Below are positions 9,030-19,689 of a stretch of DNA of 64,000 bases, piece by piece (position 1 is the first letter of the stretch; each line of letters starts with the position of its first letter). Source of the stretch: Pandoraea terrigena (GTDB lineage Bacteria; Pseudomonadota; Gammaproteobacteria; Burkholderiales; Burkholderiaceae). Made by a program: the position numbers and the translations under genes. The stretch spans positions 62,001 through 126,000 of the forward strand of contig NZ_CABPRU010000003.1 of NCBI RefSeq assembly GCF_902459705.1, in the 5' to 3' direction. The notes under the pieces are model-generated. The model was not told the origin of the DNA, searched no databases, and saw only the letters and a list, made by a program, of their open reading frames with translations.

Positions 9030-11108
9030 ATGAATACGCCGCAAACCAACCCTCTGCTCGATATCGAGGGACTCCCCCGTTTTGCCGAGATCCGCCCGGA
9101 ACATGTGACGCCTGCCGTCGACGTGCTCCTGGCGCAAGCGCGGGCGGCTGTGGACCGGGCCGCGGATCCTGCCACACCGCCGACCTGGGCCGACATTCTC
9201 GACGCCGTGGAAGACGGTACCGAAGGCCTGGGCCGTGCCTGGGAAATCATTGGACACCTGAACGCCGTCGCTGACACCCCGTCGCTTCGCGCTGCCTACA
9301 GCGATAATCTGCCGCGCGTCACGGAATTCTCGGCCAGCGTCGGTCAGAATCTGGCGCTGTTCGAAAAGTACAAGGCCATTGCGGCCGGCCAGGAATTCGC
9401 CGATCTTTCACCGGCCCGCAAGAAAATCCTCGACAACGAGATGCGCGGCTTCCGATTGGGCGGCGCCGAACTCCCCGAAGATCAGAAACCACGATTCGCC
9501 GATATTCAGGAAGCGCAAGCCAGCCTCGCCAAGCGTTTCTCGGATCACGTGCTCGATGCCACCAACAAATTCTCGCTTGTCGTGACCGATGAGCAGGCAC
9601 TTGCCGGCCTGCCCGACGACGACAAGGCAGCCGCCCGCGCTGCTGCACAGCGCGATGGCCTCGAAGGCTGGAAATTCACGCTGCATTTCCCGTCGTACTT
9701 CCCGGTGCTGCAGTATGCCGACAACCGCGCACTTCGCGAAAAGTTGTATCGCGCGAACGTGACCCGTGCGTCGGAACTCGGCCCGCAATTCGGCAACGGC
9801 GAGGTCGACTGGGACAACACCGAAATCGTTCTCGAACAACTTGCGCTGCGTCGTGAGGAAGCCCACATGCTCGGCTTCAAGAACTACGCCGAAGTGTCGC
9901 TCGAGCCAAAAATGGCGGAATCCCCCGCGCAAGTCCTCGAGTTCCTCGAAGACCTCGCGCGGCGCGCGCGACCGTACGCCGAGCAAGACTGGGCGGAACT
10001 GCAAGCGTTCGCGGCCGAGTCGCTGGGCATCGAAACGCTGCAACCCTGGGACACGACTTACGCGTCGGAGAAGCTGCGTCAACAACGCTACGATTTCTCG
10101 GAATCGGAAGTCCGTCAGTATTTCCCGTTGCCCAAGGTGCTCGACGGTCTGTTCCGCGTTGCCGGTACGTTGTTCGGCGTGACAATTCGCCCGCAAGATG
10201 CCGAAACCTGGCATCCGGACGTGCGCCTCTTCCGCATCGAGCGCGATGGCGAACTGGTGGCACAGTTCTATATGGATCTGTTTGCGCGTGAAGGCAAGCG
10301 CGGCGGTGCATGGATGGACAGTGCGCGCACACGCAAGCGCCGGCACAACGGTACGCTGCAAACGCCCGTGGCCTACCTCGTGTGCAACTTCCCCGCCCCC
10401 GTCGGCGCCAAGCCGGCGTTACTGCCGCATGACGACGTCATCACGCTGTTCCATGAGTTCGGTCACGGCCTGCATCACATGCTCACGCAAGTGGAAGACG
10501 CCGGTGTCGCGGGCATCAATGGTGTCGAGTGGGATGCCGTCGAGTTGCCATCCCAGTTCATGGAGAACTTCTGCTGGGAGTGGGATGTACTCGAGCACAT
10601 GACGGCCCACGTGGAGACGGGTGCCCCGCTGCCGCGCGCCCTGTTCGATAAGATGCTGGCCGCCCGCAACTTCCAGAGCGGTCTGATGATGCTGCGCCAG
10701 TTGGTCTTCTCCGACTTCGACATGCACCTGCATTCCGATTTCGACCCGCACGGCAACGAGTCGGTGCTGGCGCTTTCACAACGCATCAACGATCGATTGC
10801 ACGTCATGCCTCAGGCGGACTTCTCTCGTTGGCCGAATACGTTCAGCCATATCTTCGCGGGCGGCTACGCGGCCGGCTATTACAGTTACAAGTGGGCCGA
10901 GGTACTGTCCGCGGATGTGTATGCGGCGTTCGAGGAGGCGGCGCAGGTCAGCGGCTCGGTCCTCGACACGGCCACCGGCACTCGCTATCGCGATGAAATT
11001 CTCGCGGTGGGCGGCAGTCGCGAGGCAATGGCGTCATTTATCGCCTTCCGGGGTCGTGCTCCGGAAGTCGATGCGTTGCTGCGTCACAGTGGAATGTCGG
11101 CAAGCTGA
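9030..11108 (+). CDS. prlC: Oligopeptidase A, M3 zinc metallopeptidase
   Basis: Cytoplasmic zinc peptidase that degrades short peptides, including cleaved signal peptides. The zinc motif FHEFGHGLHH lies near residue 475 and sits in an M3 domain; the 692-residue length is close to the E. coli enzyme (680). I choose the ATG at 9030 because the product then begins MNTPQTNPLL, like the E. coli N-terminus; a GTG at 9015 in the same frame would add five residues. A perfect 17-bp stem hairpin follows the stop. Confidence 0.95.
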   Translation: MNTPQTNPLLDIEGLPRFAEIRPEHVTPAVDVLLAQARAAVDRAADPATPPTWADILDAVEDGTEGLGRAWEIIGHLNAVADTPSLRAAYSDNLPRVTEFSASVGQNLALFEKYKAIAAGQEFADLSPARKKILDNEMRGFRLGGAELPEDQKPRFADIQEAQASLAKRFSDHVLDATNKFSLVVTDEQALAGLPDDDKAAARAAAQRDGLEGWKFTLHFPSYFPVLQYADNRALREKLYRANVTRASELGPQFGNGEVDWDNTEIVLEQLALRREEAHMLGFKNYAEVSLEPKMAESPAQVLEFLEDLARRARPYAEQDWAELQAFAAESLGIETLQPWDTTYASEKLRQQRYDFSESEVRQYFPLPKVLDGLFRVAGTLFGVTIRPQDAETWHPDVRLFRIERDGELVAQFYMDLFAREGKRGGAWMDSARTRKRRHNGTLQTPVAYLVCNFPAPVGAKPALLPHDDVITLFHEFGHGLHHMLTQVEDAGVAGINGVEWDAVELPSQFMENFCWEWDVLEHMTAHVETGAPLPRALFDKMLAARNFQSGLMMLRQLVFSDFDMHLHSDFDPHGNESVLALSQRINDRLHVMPQADFSRWPNTFSHIFAGGYAAGYYSYKWAEVLSADVYAAFEEAAQVSGSVLDTATGTRYRDEILAVGGSREAMASFIAFRGRAPEVDALLRHSGMSAS

Positions 11109-11130
11109 CGTCTTGACTGACGCCAGCGAG

Positions 11131-11170
11131 CAATGCACAACGGGCGCGATCAAGCGCCCGTTGTGCATTG
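11131..11170. terminator. Bidirectional hairpin between convergent prlC and a DUF4189-like gene
   Basis: A perfect 17-bp inverted repeat (caatgcacaacgggcgc and its complement) surrounds a 6-nt loop in the gap between convergent genes. There is no T-run, so it is probably a transcript-end stabiliser or a two-way terminator. Confidence 0.7.
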
Positions 11171-11207
11171 TGGCCCGCGTGGCCCGCGTGGCCCAGAATC
11201 TACACCA

Positions 11208-11843
11208 TCAATCATCGTCGTCGCAGCCGTTGGGCCGCCACACGTAGCGGCTCGTTTCCCTGTCGAGGCAGCGAGCCGCCTGGAAGCGAATGGTGCACCC
11301 GTTCTCATAGGTTCGTACGCATGCCCCGTCGACGCATCGCGTCTGCATGCGAACGATCTGCCCTGTCGGGATCCGGCATGATGTGGGCGATGCGGGCGCC
11401 GCCCGCGGCGGCGGCAAACGCCTCCCCGGGCGCTGACCGTTGTCGAACCAAACCTGCGCGCTATCGAGCGAACACCGCCCTGCACGCTGACAAACGACGA
11501 AGGCATCCTGAACGGCGGACGTCTGTGTGTCACCCAGCGCGATGCCGACCTCCCCATTGACGGCACGCACGACCGCCCAGTACGCCGGCCCGTTGCCCGC
11601 CATCAACACCTCGCACCGCCCACCCCGGCGACCGGAGGCCAGTTGGGTTCGACAACGCTCCAGCGCGGCCACCTTGGCCTTGGCCATTGACGTCTGGTTT
11701 GTCACGGACACATACCGGAGCCCGCCCGCGGTCCGCACGGCAGCGACCGCCGACGCCGCGAAACTCGGCGCGCTGGCCATCGCCAGCAGGCTCGCGAGCC
11801 ATGCCGCGCACATCAGGGGATAGGAGCGCCACCACTTCATCAT
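11208..11843 (-). CDS. Secreted cysteine-rich DUF4189-like protein
   Basis: A 211-residue protein with a clear signal peptide (hydrophobic segment about residues 8-28, cleavage near SFA-AS). Residues about 30-120 resemble DUF4189 domains: alternating AVR..GGLRYVSVTNQTS, paired cysteines about 30 residues apart, and a YWAVVR strand. The C-terminal half carries several further Cys residues and ends in four aspartates, which suggests disulfide bonding and periplasmic or extracellular location. Function is unknown. Two adjacent ATGs (11843 and 11840) are possible starts. It converges on prlC and has no operon partner. Confidence 0.75.
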   Translation of the reverse strand: MMKWWRSYPLMCAAWLASLLAMASAPSFAASAVAAVRTAGGLRYVSVTNQTSMAKAKVAALERCRTQLASGRRGGRCEVLMAGNGPAYWAVVRAVNGEVGIALGDTQTSAVQDAFVVCQRAGRCSLDSAQVWFDNGQRPGRRLPPPRAAPASPTSCRIPTGQIVRMQTRCVDGACVRTYENGCTIRFQAARCLDRETSRYVWRPNGCDDDD

Positions 11844-12025
11844 GACGGAACCGCAGCGGCGGGATCTCCAACGGTCGGGATAGATACCGCATCAGAACAC
11901 ATCACCCGAACCGACGAAGCCCCAAGCAGAAGGGAAATTGCCCGCCATATGGCCGTGCTGTCGGCCCATCGTTGCCGCGTTCCATCGCGCCGTCGTCGGG
12001 CGACAATACCTCAACGCCTCCCCCA

Positions 12026-12064
12026 AAACAAAACAGGCGGCGCATCTCACGATGTCACCGCCTG
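12026..12064 (-). terminator. Rho-independent terminator of the purA-phosphoribosyltransferase unit
   Basis: Read on the minus strand, the stem CAGGCGG...CCGCCTG is extended inside by GATG/CATC and followed at once by GTTTTGTTTT. It lies about 60 bp past the phosphoribosyltransferase stop codon. Confidence 0.85.
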
Positions 12065-12126
12065 ATTTACTGGGGGGGCCCCAGCCGGACGCCGCCTCGC
12101 GGCGCGTCCCTTCGTTCCGGAATCGC

Positions 12127-12663
12127 TCAGGTGCCGCGCTTGATCCACGCAGACAAATTGTGCGGACGCAACGTGTCGTACTCTTCGAACGGCTGGTGGA
12201 TCCAGGGATTCGTCGGCAGGAAATCGACCGCGTAATCCGGAGCCACCTTGGAACACGCCTTGTGCCACAGTACCGCCGAGCGCACGTCGGTCACCTTCGG
12301 GAACCGCTCCTTGAGGTGTCTGCCAACGCGCTCGAGCGTCACGCCCGAATCAACCAGATCGTCGACCAGCAGCACGCGGCCTTCCAGCTCGCCGCGGGTG
12401 ATGGTGATGAATTGCGCGATGTCGAGGTCGCCGCGAACGGTGCCTTCGGCTTCACGATAAGAACTGGTCGCCAGAATCGCGAGCGGCACGTCGTAAATGC
12501 GCGCGAGCTGATCGCCCACGCGCAAACCGCCACGGGCCAGGCACAGGATCTTGTCGAACTTCCAGTTGGACTCGTAGACCTTGAGCGCCAAGCGCTCGAT
12601 GAGCCGATGATAGTCGTCCCACGAGACCCAAAGGTTCTTGTCGTCGTTTTGGGGCAGATTCAT
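12127..12663 (-). CDS. Purine (hypoxanthine/xanthine-type) phosphoribosyltransferase
   Basis: A type I phosphoribosyltransferase that attaches PRPP ribose-phosphate to a purine base in salvage. The PRPP loop VLLVDDLVDSGVTL is near residue 95, preceded by a flexible loop and an ILCLARGGLRVGD PPi loop. The 178-residue length fits the family. I use the ATG at 12663 (MNLPQNDDKN); an in-frame TTG 15 bp upstream is less likely. It lies 35 bp after purA on the same strand and ahead of a terminator, so the two purine genes probably form one transcript. Base preference cannot be told from motifs. Confidence 0.9.
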   Translation of the reverse strand: MNLPQNDDKNLWVSWDDYHRLIERLALKVYESNWKFDKILCLARGGLRVGDQLARIYDVPLAILATSSYREAEGTVRGDLDIAQFITITRGELEGRVLLVDDLVDSGVTLERVGRHLKERFPKVTDVRSAVLWHKACSKVAPDYAVDFLPTNPWIHQPFEEYDTLRPHNLSAWIKRGT

Positions 12664-12682
12664 GGTGTGCTTCGCCAACGCT

Positions 12683-14069
<1,387 letters not shown>

Positions 14070-14113
14070 CTACCCGTGTTGGCGTAGGCTAGTGCCGCTT
14101 TTTTCAGCGATGG

Positions 14114-15274
14114 TCACCGGGGTGTCACGACCCACTGGCCATCTTTTTCGACGAGGACGCGGTCACCCGTGAACTCCTCGAAATCCTGGTCGTGGCCCGG
14201 GAGCATGCGGATGACAACCTCGCCTGCGTTACGCAGGCCGTCGATCTTGGCGCGCAGCCCCGGCACGTCGTCGGCAGGTGCCAAAATTGCGTTACTCCTC
14301 GCTTCGACCGGCGAAATCGCCGCCAACTCACGCAAATCCAACGAAAAACCCGTTGCCGGACGATCTCGACCGAACGCCTGCCCCACCTTGTCGTAGCGCC
14401 CGCCGCGCGCAATCGCATTGGGGATGCCATCGACATAGGCGGCGAACATTACACCGCTGTGGTATTGATAGCCGCGCAAATCGGCCAGATCGATCGACAG
14501 GACGGCCGGGCCGTCCTGGCTCTGGGCCGCGGCGAGATAGGCCAGGTCGTCGAGCGCCGCCCTGACGCCGGGCAGGTCCGGCAATGCCTTGCGGGCGCGA
14601 GCCAGCGTTTCGGCCGGCTCGCCGTACAGGGTCGTCAGCGCCAGCAGGGCCGCGCGCAATTCCGCCGGAAGGTCGCAGGTCAACGCGTCGAGTTGCGGCA
14701 CGTCCTTGGTAGCCAGCGCCCCGAACAGTTCGCTCTCGACGGCCTCGGCAGCCGGCACGCCTTCGATCAGCGCTTCGAGCACGCCGGCGTGGCACAAATC
14801 GATACGAATCTGCTTCAGGCCGGCCAGTTGAAGGCAATAAAGCAGCAATTCCTGGATTTCGAGATCGGCTTCCAGCCCGCTGTGCCCGAAGATTTCGGCA
14901 CCGATCTGGAACGGCTCGCGCGTCGCCAGCAGGTTACGCGGGCGCGTAAATAGCACGCTTCCCGCGTAGCACAGACGCGTCACCCCCTTTCGATTGAGCA
15001 AATGGGCGTCGATACGGGCGATTTGCGGCGTGATGTCCGCACGCAGGCCCATGGTGCGCCCGGAGAGCTGGTCGACGAGCTTGAACGTCCGCAGATCGAG
15101 GTCGTGGCCGGTGCCGGTCAGCAGCGACTCGACGTACTCGAGCATCGGCGGCATCACGAGTTCGTAGCCGTAGGTACGGAAACGGTCCAGCATGAGCCGG
15201 CGCAGATCTTCGATCTTGCGTGCCTCGGACGGCAGCACGTCGGCGATATTTTCGGGGAGTAGCCAGTTCGGCAT
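14114..15274 (-). CDS. hisZ: ATP phosphoribosyltransferase regulatory subunit
   Basis: A catalytically inactive histidyl-tRNA-synthetase-like protein that pairs with short-form HisG to make histidine-regulated ATP phosphoribosyltransferase. The 386 residues include the class II core ([28 protein letters not shown]) but lack an anticodon-binding domain, unlike the true hisS at 23-24 kb. It sits between hflKC and purA, the usual place in Burkholderiales, and away from the his operon. Its 5' leader carries a GAATACCGAAATACC repeat similar to one downstream of purA. Confidence 0.96.
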   Translation of the reverse strand: MPNWLLPENIADVLPSEARKIEDLRRLMLDRFRTYGYELVMPPMLEYVESLLTGTGHDLDLRTFKLVDQLSGRTMGLRADITPQIARIDAHLLNRKGVTRLCYAGSVLFTRPRNLLATREPFQIGAEIFGHSGLEADLEIQELLLYCLQLAGLKQIRIDLCHAGVLEALIEGVPAAEAVESELFGALATKDVPQLDALTCDLPAELRAALLALTTLYGEPAETLARARKALPDLPGVRAALDDLAYLAAAQSQDGPAVLSIDLADLRGYQYHSGVMFAAYVDGIPNAIARGGRYDKVGQAFGRDRPATGFSLDLRELAAISPVEARSNAILAPADDVPGLRAKIDGLRNAGEVVIRMLPGHDQDFEEFTGDRVLVEKDGQWVVTPR

Positions 15275-15312
15275 GGGTATTTCGGTATTCAGACGGCGCG
15301 GGAAAGCGCCTT

Positions 15313-15504
15313 TTAGTGGTCGGCCAGCAGCATCAGGATCAGCCCCAGCGAGACGGCGGCCAAACCGAAGAAACGAATCTGGCCGGACGGCATTTCCGTT
15401 ATTTTACGAAAACTTTGCCGCCACCGGTCTGGCGCGACAAACGGAAACATTCCCTCGACGATCAGCATGAGGGCCAAAGCGAGAAGGATCGTGCTGGTGC
15501 TCAC
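15313..15504 (-). CDS. DUF2065 (YjeT-like) small inner membrane protein
   Basis: A 63-residue protein with two predicted membrane helices (about 5-20 and 45-60), a [10 protein letters not shown] turn and a basic middle (RWRQSFRK), matching the YjeT/DUF2065 family found next to hflKC. I choose the GTG at 15504 because the product then begins [12 protein letters not shown] like E. coli YjeT; an in-frame TTG at 15519 would start almost inside the preceding hairpin. Function is unknown; context suggests a link to the HflKC membrane complex. Confidence 0.8.
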   Translation of the reverse strand: MSTSTILLALALMLIVEGMFPFVAPDRWRQSFRKITEMPSGQIRFFGLAAVSLGLILMLLADH

Positions 15505-15522
15505 AGGGGACTCGGCCAAAAT

Positions 15523-15553
15523 GCCACCGCCCGCGATTGACGCGGGCGGTGGC
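15523..15553 (-). terminator. Hairpin after hflC
   Basis: A perfect 13-bp stem (gccaccgcccgcg) with a 5-nt loop lies 22 bp past the hflC stop. On the minus strand it is followed only by ATTTTGG, so termination is probably partial and yjeT-hisZ may still be reached by read-through. Confidence 0.6.
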
Positions 15554-15575
15554 GGCTACTCGGATGTCAAGAGCG

Positions 15576-16475
15576 CTATTTTCCCGCTTTTCTGGCCGGC
15601 GCGCCAGCACCGCCGGAACTGCGCATGAAACGGAAGAAATCGCTGTTCGGATCGGCAATGATCACGTCCCGCTTGTCGCGGAAGGTCGCCTTGTAGGCTT
15701 CGAGGCTCTGATAGAACTGGGCGAACTGCGGATCGCGGCCAAACGCCTGCGCGTAGATACCGGCGGCCGTAGCATCGCCCTCCCCCTTGACCTGCTGGGC
15801 CTTGGCATATGCTTCGGCCACAACCACGTCGCGCTGGCGGTCGGCATCGGCGCGAATCTGCTCGGCCTCGGCCGCACCGGTCGAACGCAATTCGTTCGCC
15901 ACGCGCTTGCGCTCGGCGGCCATCCGGCGATAGACCGAATCGCTGATACCCGCGGCCAGATCAACGCGGCGCATGCGCACGTCGACGATCTCGATGCCGA
16001 CTTGCGCGGCGTCCTCGCCGACCTTCTGCTTGACCCACTGCATCACCTGATCGCGCTGCGACGAAACGACTTCTGTCACGGTGCGCTTGGTGAACGCTTC
16101 CTGCAACGCCGAGCGAATCTGCTGCGTCAAACGATCCTGCGCGAGGCGGCTATCGCCCTTGAAGCTCACGTAGAACTTGCGCGGATCGATGATGCGCCAC
16201 TTCACGTAAGAATCGACGATCAGGTTCTTCTTCTCGGCCGTGATGAAACGCTCCGGCTCGGGGTTGTCGATGGTCATGATGCGCTTGTCCAGATACAGGA
16301 CGGTCTGGAGCGGCGGCGGCAACTTGAATTTCAGGCCAGGCTGGCTGTAGACGTCCTTGATCTCGCCCAGCGAGAACACGACGGCAAAACGGCGCTGATC
16401 CACCACGAACATGGTCGAGGCAAGCACGATCAACAAAACGATCAGCGCAACAATAACGGTTCCAATACGGTTCAT
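15576..16475 (-). CDS. hflC: HflC, SPFH-family modulator of FtsH protease
   Basis: Partner of HflK in the large periplasm-facing SPFH assembly that surrounds FtsH and limits its action on membrane proteins. The 299 residues start with one membrane anchor (about 5-25) followed by an SPFH/band-7 domain (VVDQRRFAVVFSLGEIKDV onward) and a long helical region with AERKRVANELRSTGAAEAE. The ATG at 16475 has an AAGGGG ribosome site. Its start is 12 bp after the hflK stop, so the two are co-translated. Confidence 0.96.
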   Translation of the reverse strand: MNRIGTVIVALIVLLIVLASTMFVVDQRRFAVVFSLGEIKDVYSQPGLKFKLPPPLQTVLYLDKRIMTIDNPEPERFITAEKKNLIVDSYVKWRIIDPRKFYVSFKGDSRLAQDRLTQQIRSALQEAFTKRTVTEVVSSQRDQVMQWVKQKVGEDAAQVGIEIVDVRMRRVDLAAGISDSVYRRMAAERKRVANELRSTGAAEAEQIRADADRQRDVVVAEAYAKAQQVKGEGDATAAGIYAQAFGRDPQFAQFYQSLEAYKATFRDKRDVIIADPNSDFFRFMRSSGGAGAPARKAGK

Positions 16476-16487
16476 GCGCTTATCCCC

Positions 16488-17837
16488 TTAGCGTGAATCG
16501 CGGTCGCGGTTGCGCAGTGCCGCGCGCGATCGATCATGGTCAACATCGCTGTTGTCATCGGCCGCGGGCGCACCGCCGGCCTTCCCCGTGCTCGCGCCCG
16601 AGGCCGGCGCGGGGTTCGACGCGTCGCTATGCGAACGCTCCATGATCCTGTCCAACGGCAGATACAACAGACTGTTGTTCTTCGAATCCACCATGATCTT
16701 CGTGGTACGCGAGTAGATCTGCTCCATCGTGTCGAGATACATCCGCTCGCGAATGACGGCCGGCGCCTTGGCATAGGCTTCCTGCACCGACTTGAAGCGA
16801 TCGGCATCGCCTTGTGCCTGCGACACGACGCGCGCCTTGTACCCGGCCGCCTCTTCGGTCAGACGCGACGCCGTTCCCTTGGCACGCGGAATCACGTCAT
16901 TGGCGTAGGCCTGCGCCTCGTTCTTCGCGCGCTCGAGATCCTGGCCGGCTTTCACGGCGTCGTCGAACGCGGCTTGCACCTGTTCGGGCGGCTGCACGCT
17001 TTGCATCGTCACGCTGGTGACCAGGATGCCCGTCTTATAGCCGTCGAGAATGCGTTGAATCGAGGTGACGAGTTCGTTGGCAATCTCTTCACGGCCGGCG
17101 TAAAGCACGAAGTCCATGTTGCTCTTGCCGACAATCTCGCGCACGGCGGTTTGCGCGGCCAGGTTCACCGACGATTCGGCGTCCACGTTATTGAAGAGGA
17201 ACTCGGTTGCATCTTTGATGCGGTACTGCACGGCAAAGCGCACGTCGATGATGTTTTCATCGCCCGTCAGCATCGACGAGTCCTTCAGGTCGGTGTCGCG
17301 GATCGTGTTCGAGCGGCCGATCTCGACCGAACGAATCTGCGACATGTTCACGACCTCGACCGACTGGAACGGATACGGCAAACGCCATTGGATACCCGAG
17401 GTCGTCGTGTACTTGTACTTGCCGAACTGGGTGACAACACCGACCTGCCCTTCCTGGACGATGAAGATGCCGGTTGCCAGCCAGATCAGGAACGCCAGCG
17501 CGACGACAACGCCGACGCCGATGCCCGAGCCACGCGAGCCGCCGGAGAGATTGTTCGAGCCGCCATTACCACTCCCGCCGCCCTTGCGGCCGAAGAGACG
17601 GTTAAGACGCCGATTGAAATCGCGCCACAGTTCGTCGAGATCGGGCGGGCCGTCCTGCTGCGGACCTTGCGGTCCGCGCTGCGGCTCCTTTTGATCCTGC
17701 GAATTCGGATTGTTCGCACGATCGGGGCGGTTCGGCTCCTGATTACCGGACGGCGTATCGCCGCCGTCCCGCCCCCAGCGCGGGTCGTTCAGGGAGAAAA
17801 TCAAGCCAACTCGTCGCATCAAAGCTCTTGGAAGCAT
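16488..17837 (-). CDS. hflK: HflK, SPFH-family modulator of FtsH protease
   Basis: The 449-residue partner of HflC. A disordered Gln/Pro/Asn-rich cytoplasmic N-terminus (about 20-95) precedes one membrane helix (about 108-130, VGVVVALAFLIWLATGIFIV), the SPFH domain and a helical arm with AKNEAQAYANDVIPRAKG. The C-terminal tail is low complexity and charged. The first ATG (17837) lacks a good ribosome site; an in-frame ATG at 17819, preceded by AAGAG, may be the real start. It lies between hflX and hflC. Confidence 0.95.
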   Translation of the reverse strand: MLPRALMRRVGLIFSLNDPRWGRDGGDTPSGNQEPNRPDRANNPNSQDQKEPQRGPQGPQQDGPPDLDELWRDFNRRLNRLFGRKGGGSGNGGSNNLSGGSRGSGIGVGVVVALAFLIWLATGIFIVQEGQVGVVTQFGKYKYTTTSGIQWRLPYPFQSVEVVNMSQIRSVEIGRSNTIRDTDLKDSSMLTGDENIIDVRFAVQYRIKDATEFLFNNVDAESSVNLAAQTAVREIVGKSNMDFVLYAGREEIANELVTSIQRILDGYKTGILVTSVTMQSVQPPEQVQAAFDDAVKAGQDLERAKNEAQAYANDVIPRAKGTASRLTEEAAGYKARVVSQAQGDADRFKSVQEAYAKAPAVIRERMYLDTMEQIYSRTTKIMVDSKNNSLLYLPLDRIMERSHSDASNPAPASGASTGKAGGAPAADDNSDVDHDRSRAALRNRDRDSR

Positions 17838-18057
17838 AGGTAGAAGCGTGGTGACTGAAGCGGTCTTGGCGTTGCGACCGGCGCGCCCTACTTCGGAGTG
17901 CGCATGCTGCCGGTTCGCGCGTGGTTCCCGAATCTGGTGTGCCGATCGGCGGCCTTGCCCGGCCTCCGTCTAGTCTCTTGCCAGTTCGTCGCCCGCGTTG
18001 GGCCGCGCTGCCGGTCATCCCCGTGGCAACCCGTCCTTCACAGTGCGACGTCTCGTG

Positions 18058-19263
18058 TTATCTGTCTTCTGCGCGCGGCGCATCGTCCCAACGGTCGATG
18101 AGCCGGACATCGGGCGCTTCTTGCTGCGATTGTAACCCAGCAGTGCCGGCCACAACCGCCTCGCTGATGGCCTCACGCAGCAGGTCGAGGCCTTGGCCGG
18201 TACGCGCGCTCAAAAAGACTCGCGTGATGCGCCCGGCCTCATCCCGTTCGATTCTCGGGCCTTGTGCGGCCAGTTCCGGCACCGCGTCGATCTTGTTCCA
18301 GACCAGAATCTGCGGGATGTCCGCCGCATCGATCTCCGCCAAAACGGCGTTGACCTCGGCCATCTGCTCCTGGCGCACCTGACTCGAGGCGTCCACGACA
18401 TGCAACAGCATGTCGGCGTGCACCGTCTCCTCAAGCGTCGCCCGGAATGCCGCCACCAACTGGTGCGGCAACTCGCGGATGAATCCGACAGTATCGGACA
18501 GCACGATGTTCCCGACGTCGCCAAGATATAGGCGACGCGACGTAGTATCCAGCGTGGCAAACAGCTGATTCGCGGCGTAAGCATTGGCTTTCGTCATCGC
18601 GTTGAACAGCGTGGATTTGCCCGCATTCGTATAGCCCACGAGCGAGATCGACATGGTGCCGCTGCGCTGACGCGCACGTCGTTGCGTGTCGTGCTGGCGC
18701 CGGAGCTTCTCGAGCCGGGCGGTGAGCGACTTCACGCGCTCGCCGAGCAGGCGACGGTCGGTTTCCAACTGCGTCTCACCCGGCCCGCGCAGACCGATAC
18801 CGCCTTTCTGACGTTCCAGGTGAGTCCAGGCGCGCACGAGGCGCGTGGACAGATATTGCAACTGTGCGAGTTCGACCTGCAGCTTGCCCTCATGACTCTT
18901 GGCGCGTTGGGCAAAGATATCGAGGATCAGGCTAGTGCGGTCGACCACGCGGCATTGCAGCAGGTGTTCGAGGTTACGCTGCTGACCAGGTGTCAGGGCG
19001 TGATTGAAAATCACCAGTTCGACGTCGTACTCGTGGATCGCGGCACGCAGTTCTTCGGCTTTACCGCTGCCGATGAACAATTTCGCATCCGGGCTGCGGC
19101 GACGGCCGGTAACGGTCACCACAGGCGTGGCGCCCGCGGATTGCGTCAGAAGGTCGAGTTCTTGGAGGCTGGCTTCGAAATCGAGTTTACCGAAATCGAT
19201 GCCGACGAGCGCGGCGTTGATGGTCAAGCTACGCTGGGAATGGGTATTTGGACTGTTGGACAA
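18058..19263 (-). CDS. hflX: Ribosome-associated GTPase HflX
   Basis: GTPase that binds the large subunit and splits stalled or hibernating 70S ribosomes. The 401-residue protein has the HflX N-terminal domain with GSGKAEELRAAI, the glycine-rich GGIGLRGPGETQLETDRR linker, a coiled coil (RLEKLRRQHDTQRRAR) and the G domain with P-loop GYTNAGKSTLFN, switch DTVGFIRELP and NKID. It is downstream of hfq and upstream of hflKC, the conserved hfq-hflX-hflK-hflC order. Confidence 0.97.
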   Translation of the reverse strand: MSNSPNTHSQRSLTINAALVGIDFGKLDFEASLQELDLLTQSAGATPVVTVTGRRRSPDAKLFIGSGKAEELRAAIHEYDVELVIFNHALTPGQQRNLEHLLQCRVVDRTSLILDIFAQRAKSHEGKLQVELAQLQYLSTRLVRAWTHLERQKGGIGLRGPGETQLETDRRLLGERVKSLTARLEKLRRQHDTQRRARQRSGTMSISLVGYTNAGKSTLFNAMTKANAYAANQLFATLDTTSRRLYLGDVGNIVLSDTVGFIRELPHQLVAAFRATLEETVHADMLLHVVDASSQVRQEQMAEVNAVLAEIDAADIPQILVWNKIDAVPELAAQGPRIERDEAGRITRVFLSARTGQGLDLLREAISEAVVAGTAGLQSQQEAPDVRLIDRWDDAPRAEDR

Positions 19264-19326
19264 GAGTGGGCGATGGGGAAGAGAAATTCGCCCGGCCGGA
19301 GAGACTTCCGGTCGGGCGAGCCTGAA

Positions 19327-19563
19327 TCAGGACTGCTCGGCTTCCGGATGGAAATTCACCGGACGCGCAGGCACGACCGTCGAAATGGCATGCTTGTAAA
19401 CCATTTGGGTGACCGTGTTGCGCAGCAGGACGACATACTGGTCGAACGACTCGATGTTTCCCTGCAGCTTGATACCGTTGACCAGATAGATCGAGACGGG
19501 AACATGCTCCTTACGCAAGGCGTTCAGAAACGGGTCTTGTAGAAGTTGCCCTTTGTTGCTCAT
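19327..19563 (-). CDS. hfq: RNA chaperone Hfq
   Basis: A 78-residue Sm-like hexameric RNA chaperone that pairs small RNAs with mRNAs. The Sm1 motif ([19 protein letters not shown]) and the Sm2 motif (YKHAIST) are present, with the conserved N-terminus [14 protein letters not shown]. The ATG at 19563 has a GGAG site; the frame is open upstream but unconserved. A TATAGT minus 10 candidate lies at 19637-19642 (minus strand). First gene of the hfq-hflX-hflKC group, just after der. Confidence 0.98.
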   Translation of the reverse strand: MSNKGQLLQDPFLNALRKEHVPVSIYLVNGIKLQGNIESFDQYVVLLRNTVTQMVYKHAISTVVPARPVNFHPEAEQS

Positions 19564-19636
19564 AAATAACTCCGTTGTATTTTTAGCAAATGACCGTAAG
19601 TCAGGGCGTGTGCGCGCATCCCACCCTGACCTCCAC

Positions 19637-19642
19637 ACTATA
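19637..19642 (-). promoter_or_regulatory. Candidate minus 10 box for hfq
   Basis: TATAGT on the minus strand, about 75 bp before the hfq start. The hexamer 17 bp upstream (CTGGCG) is a poor minus 35 match. A TTTTGCT/AGCAAAA inverted repeat (19648-19670) lies just upstream of it, between der and hfq. Confidence 0.35.
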
Positions 19643-19689
19643 GCTGATTTTGCTAGCGTCGCCAGCAAAACCCCGCCCGGGTTTGGCTT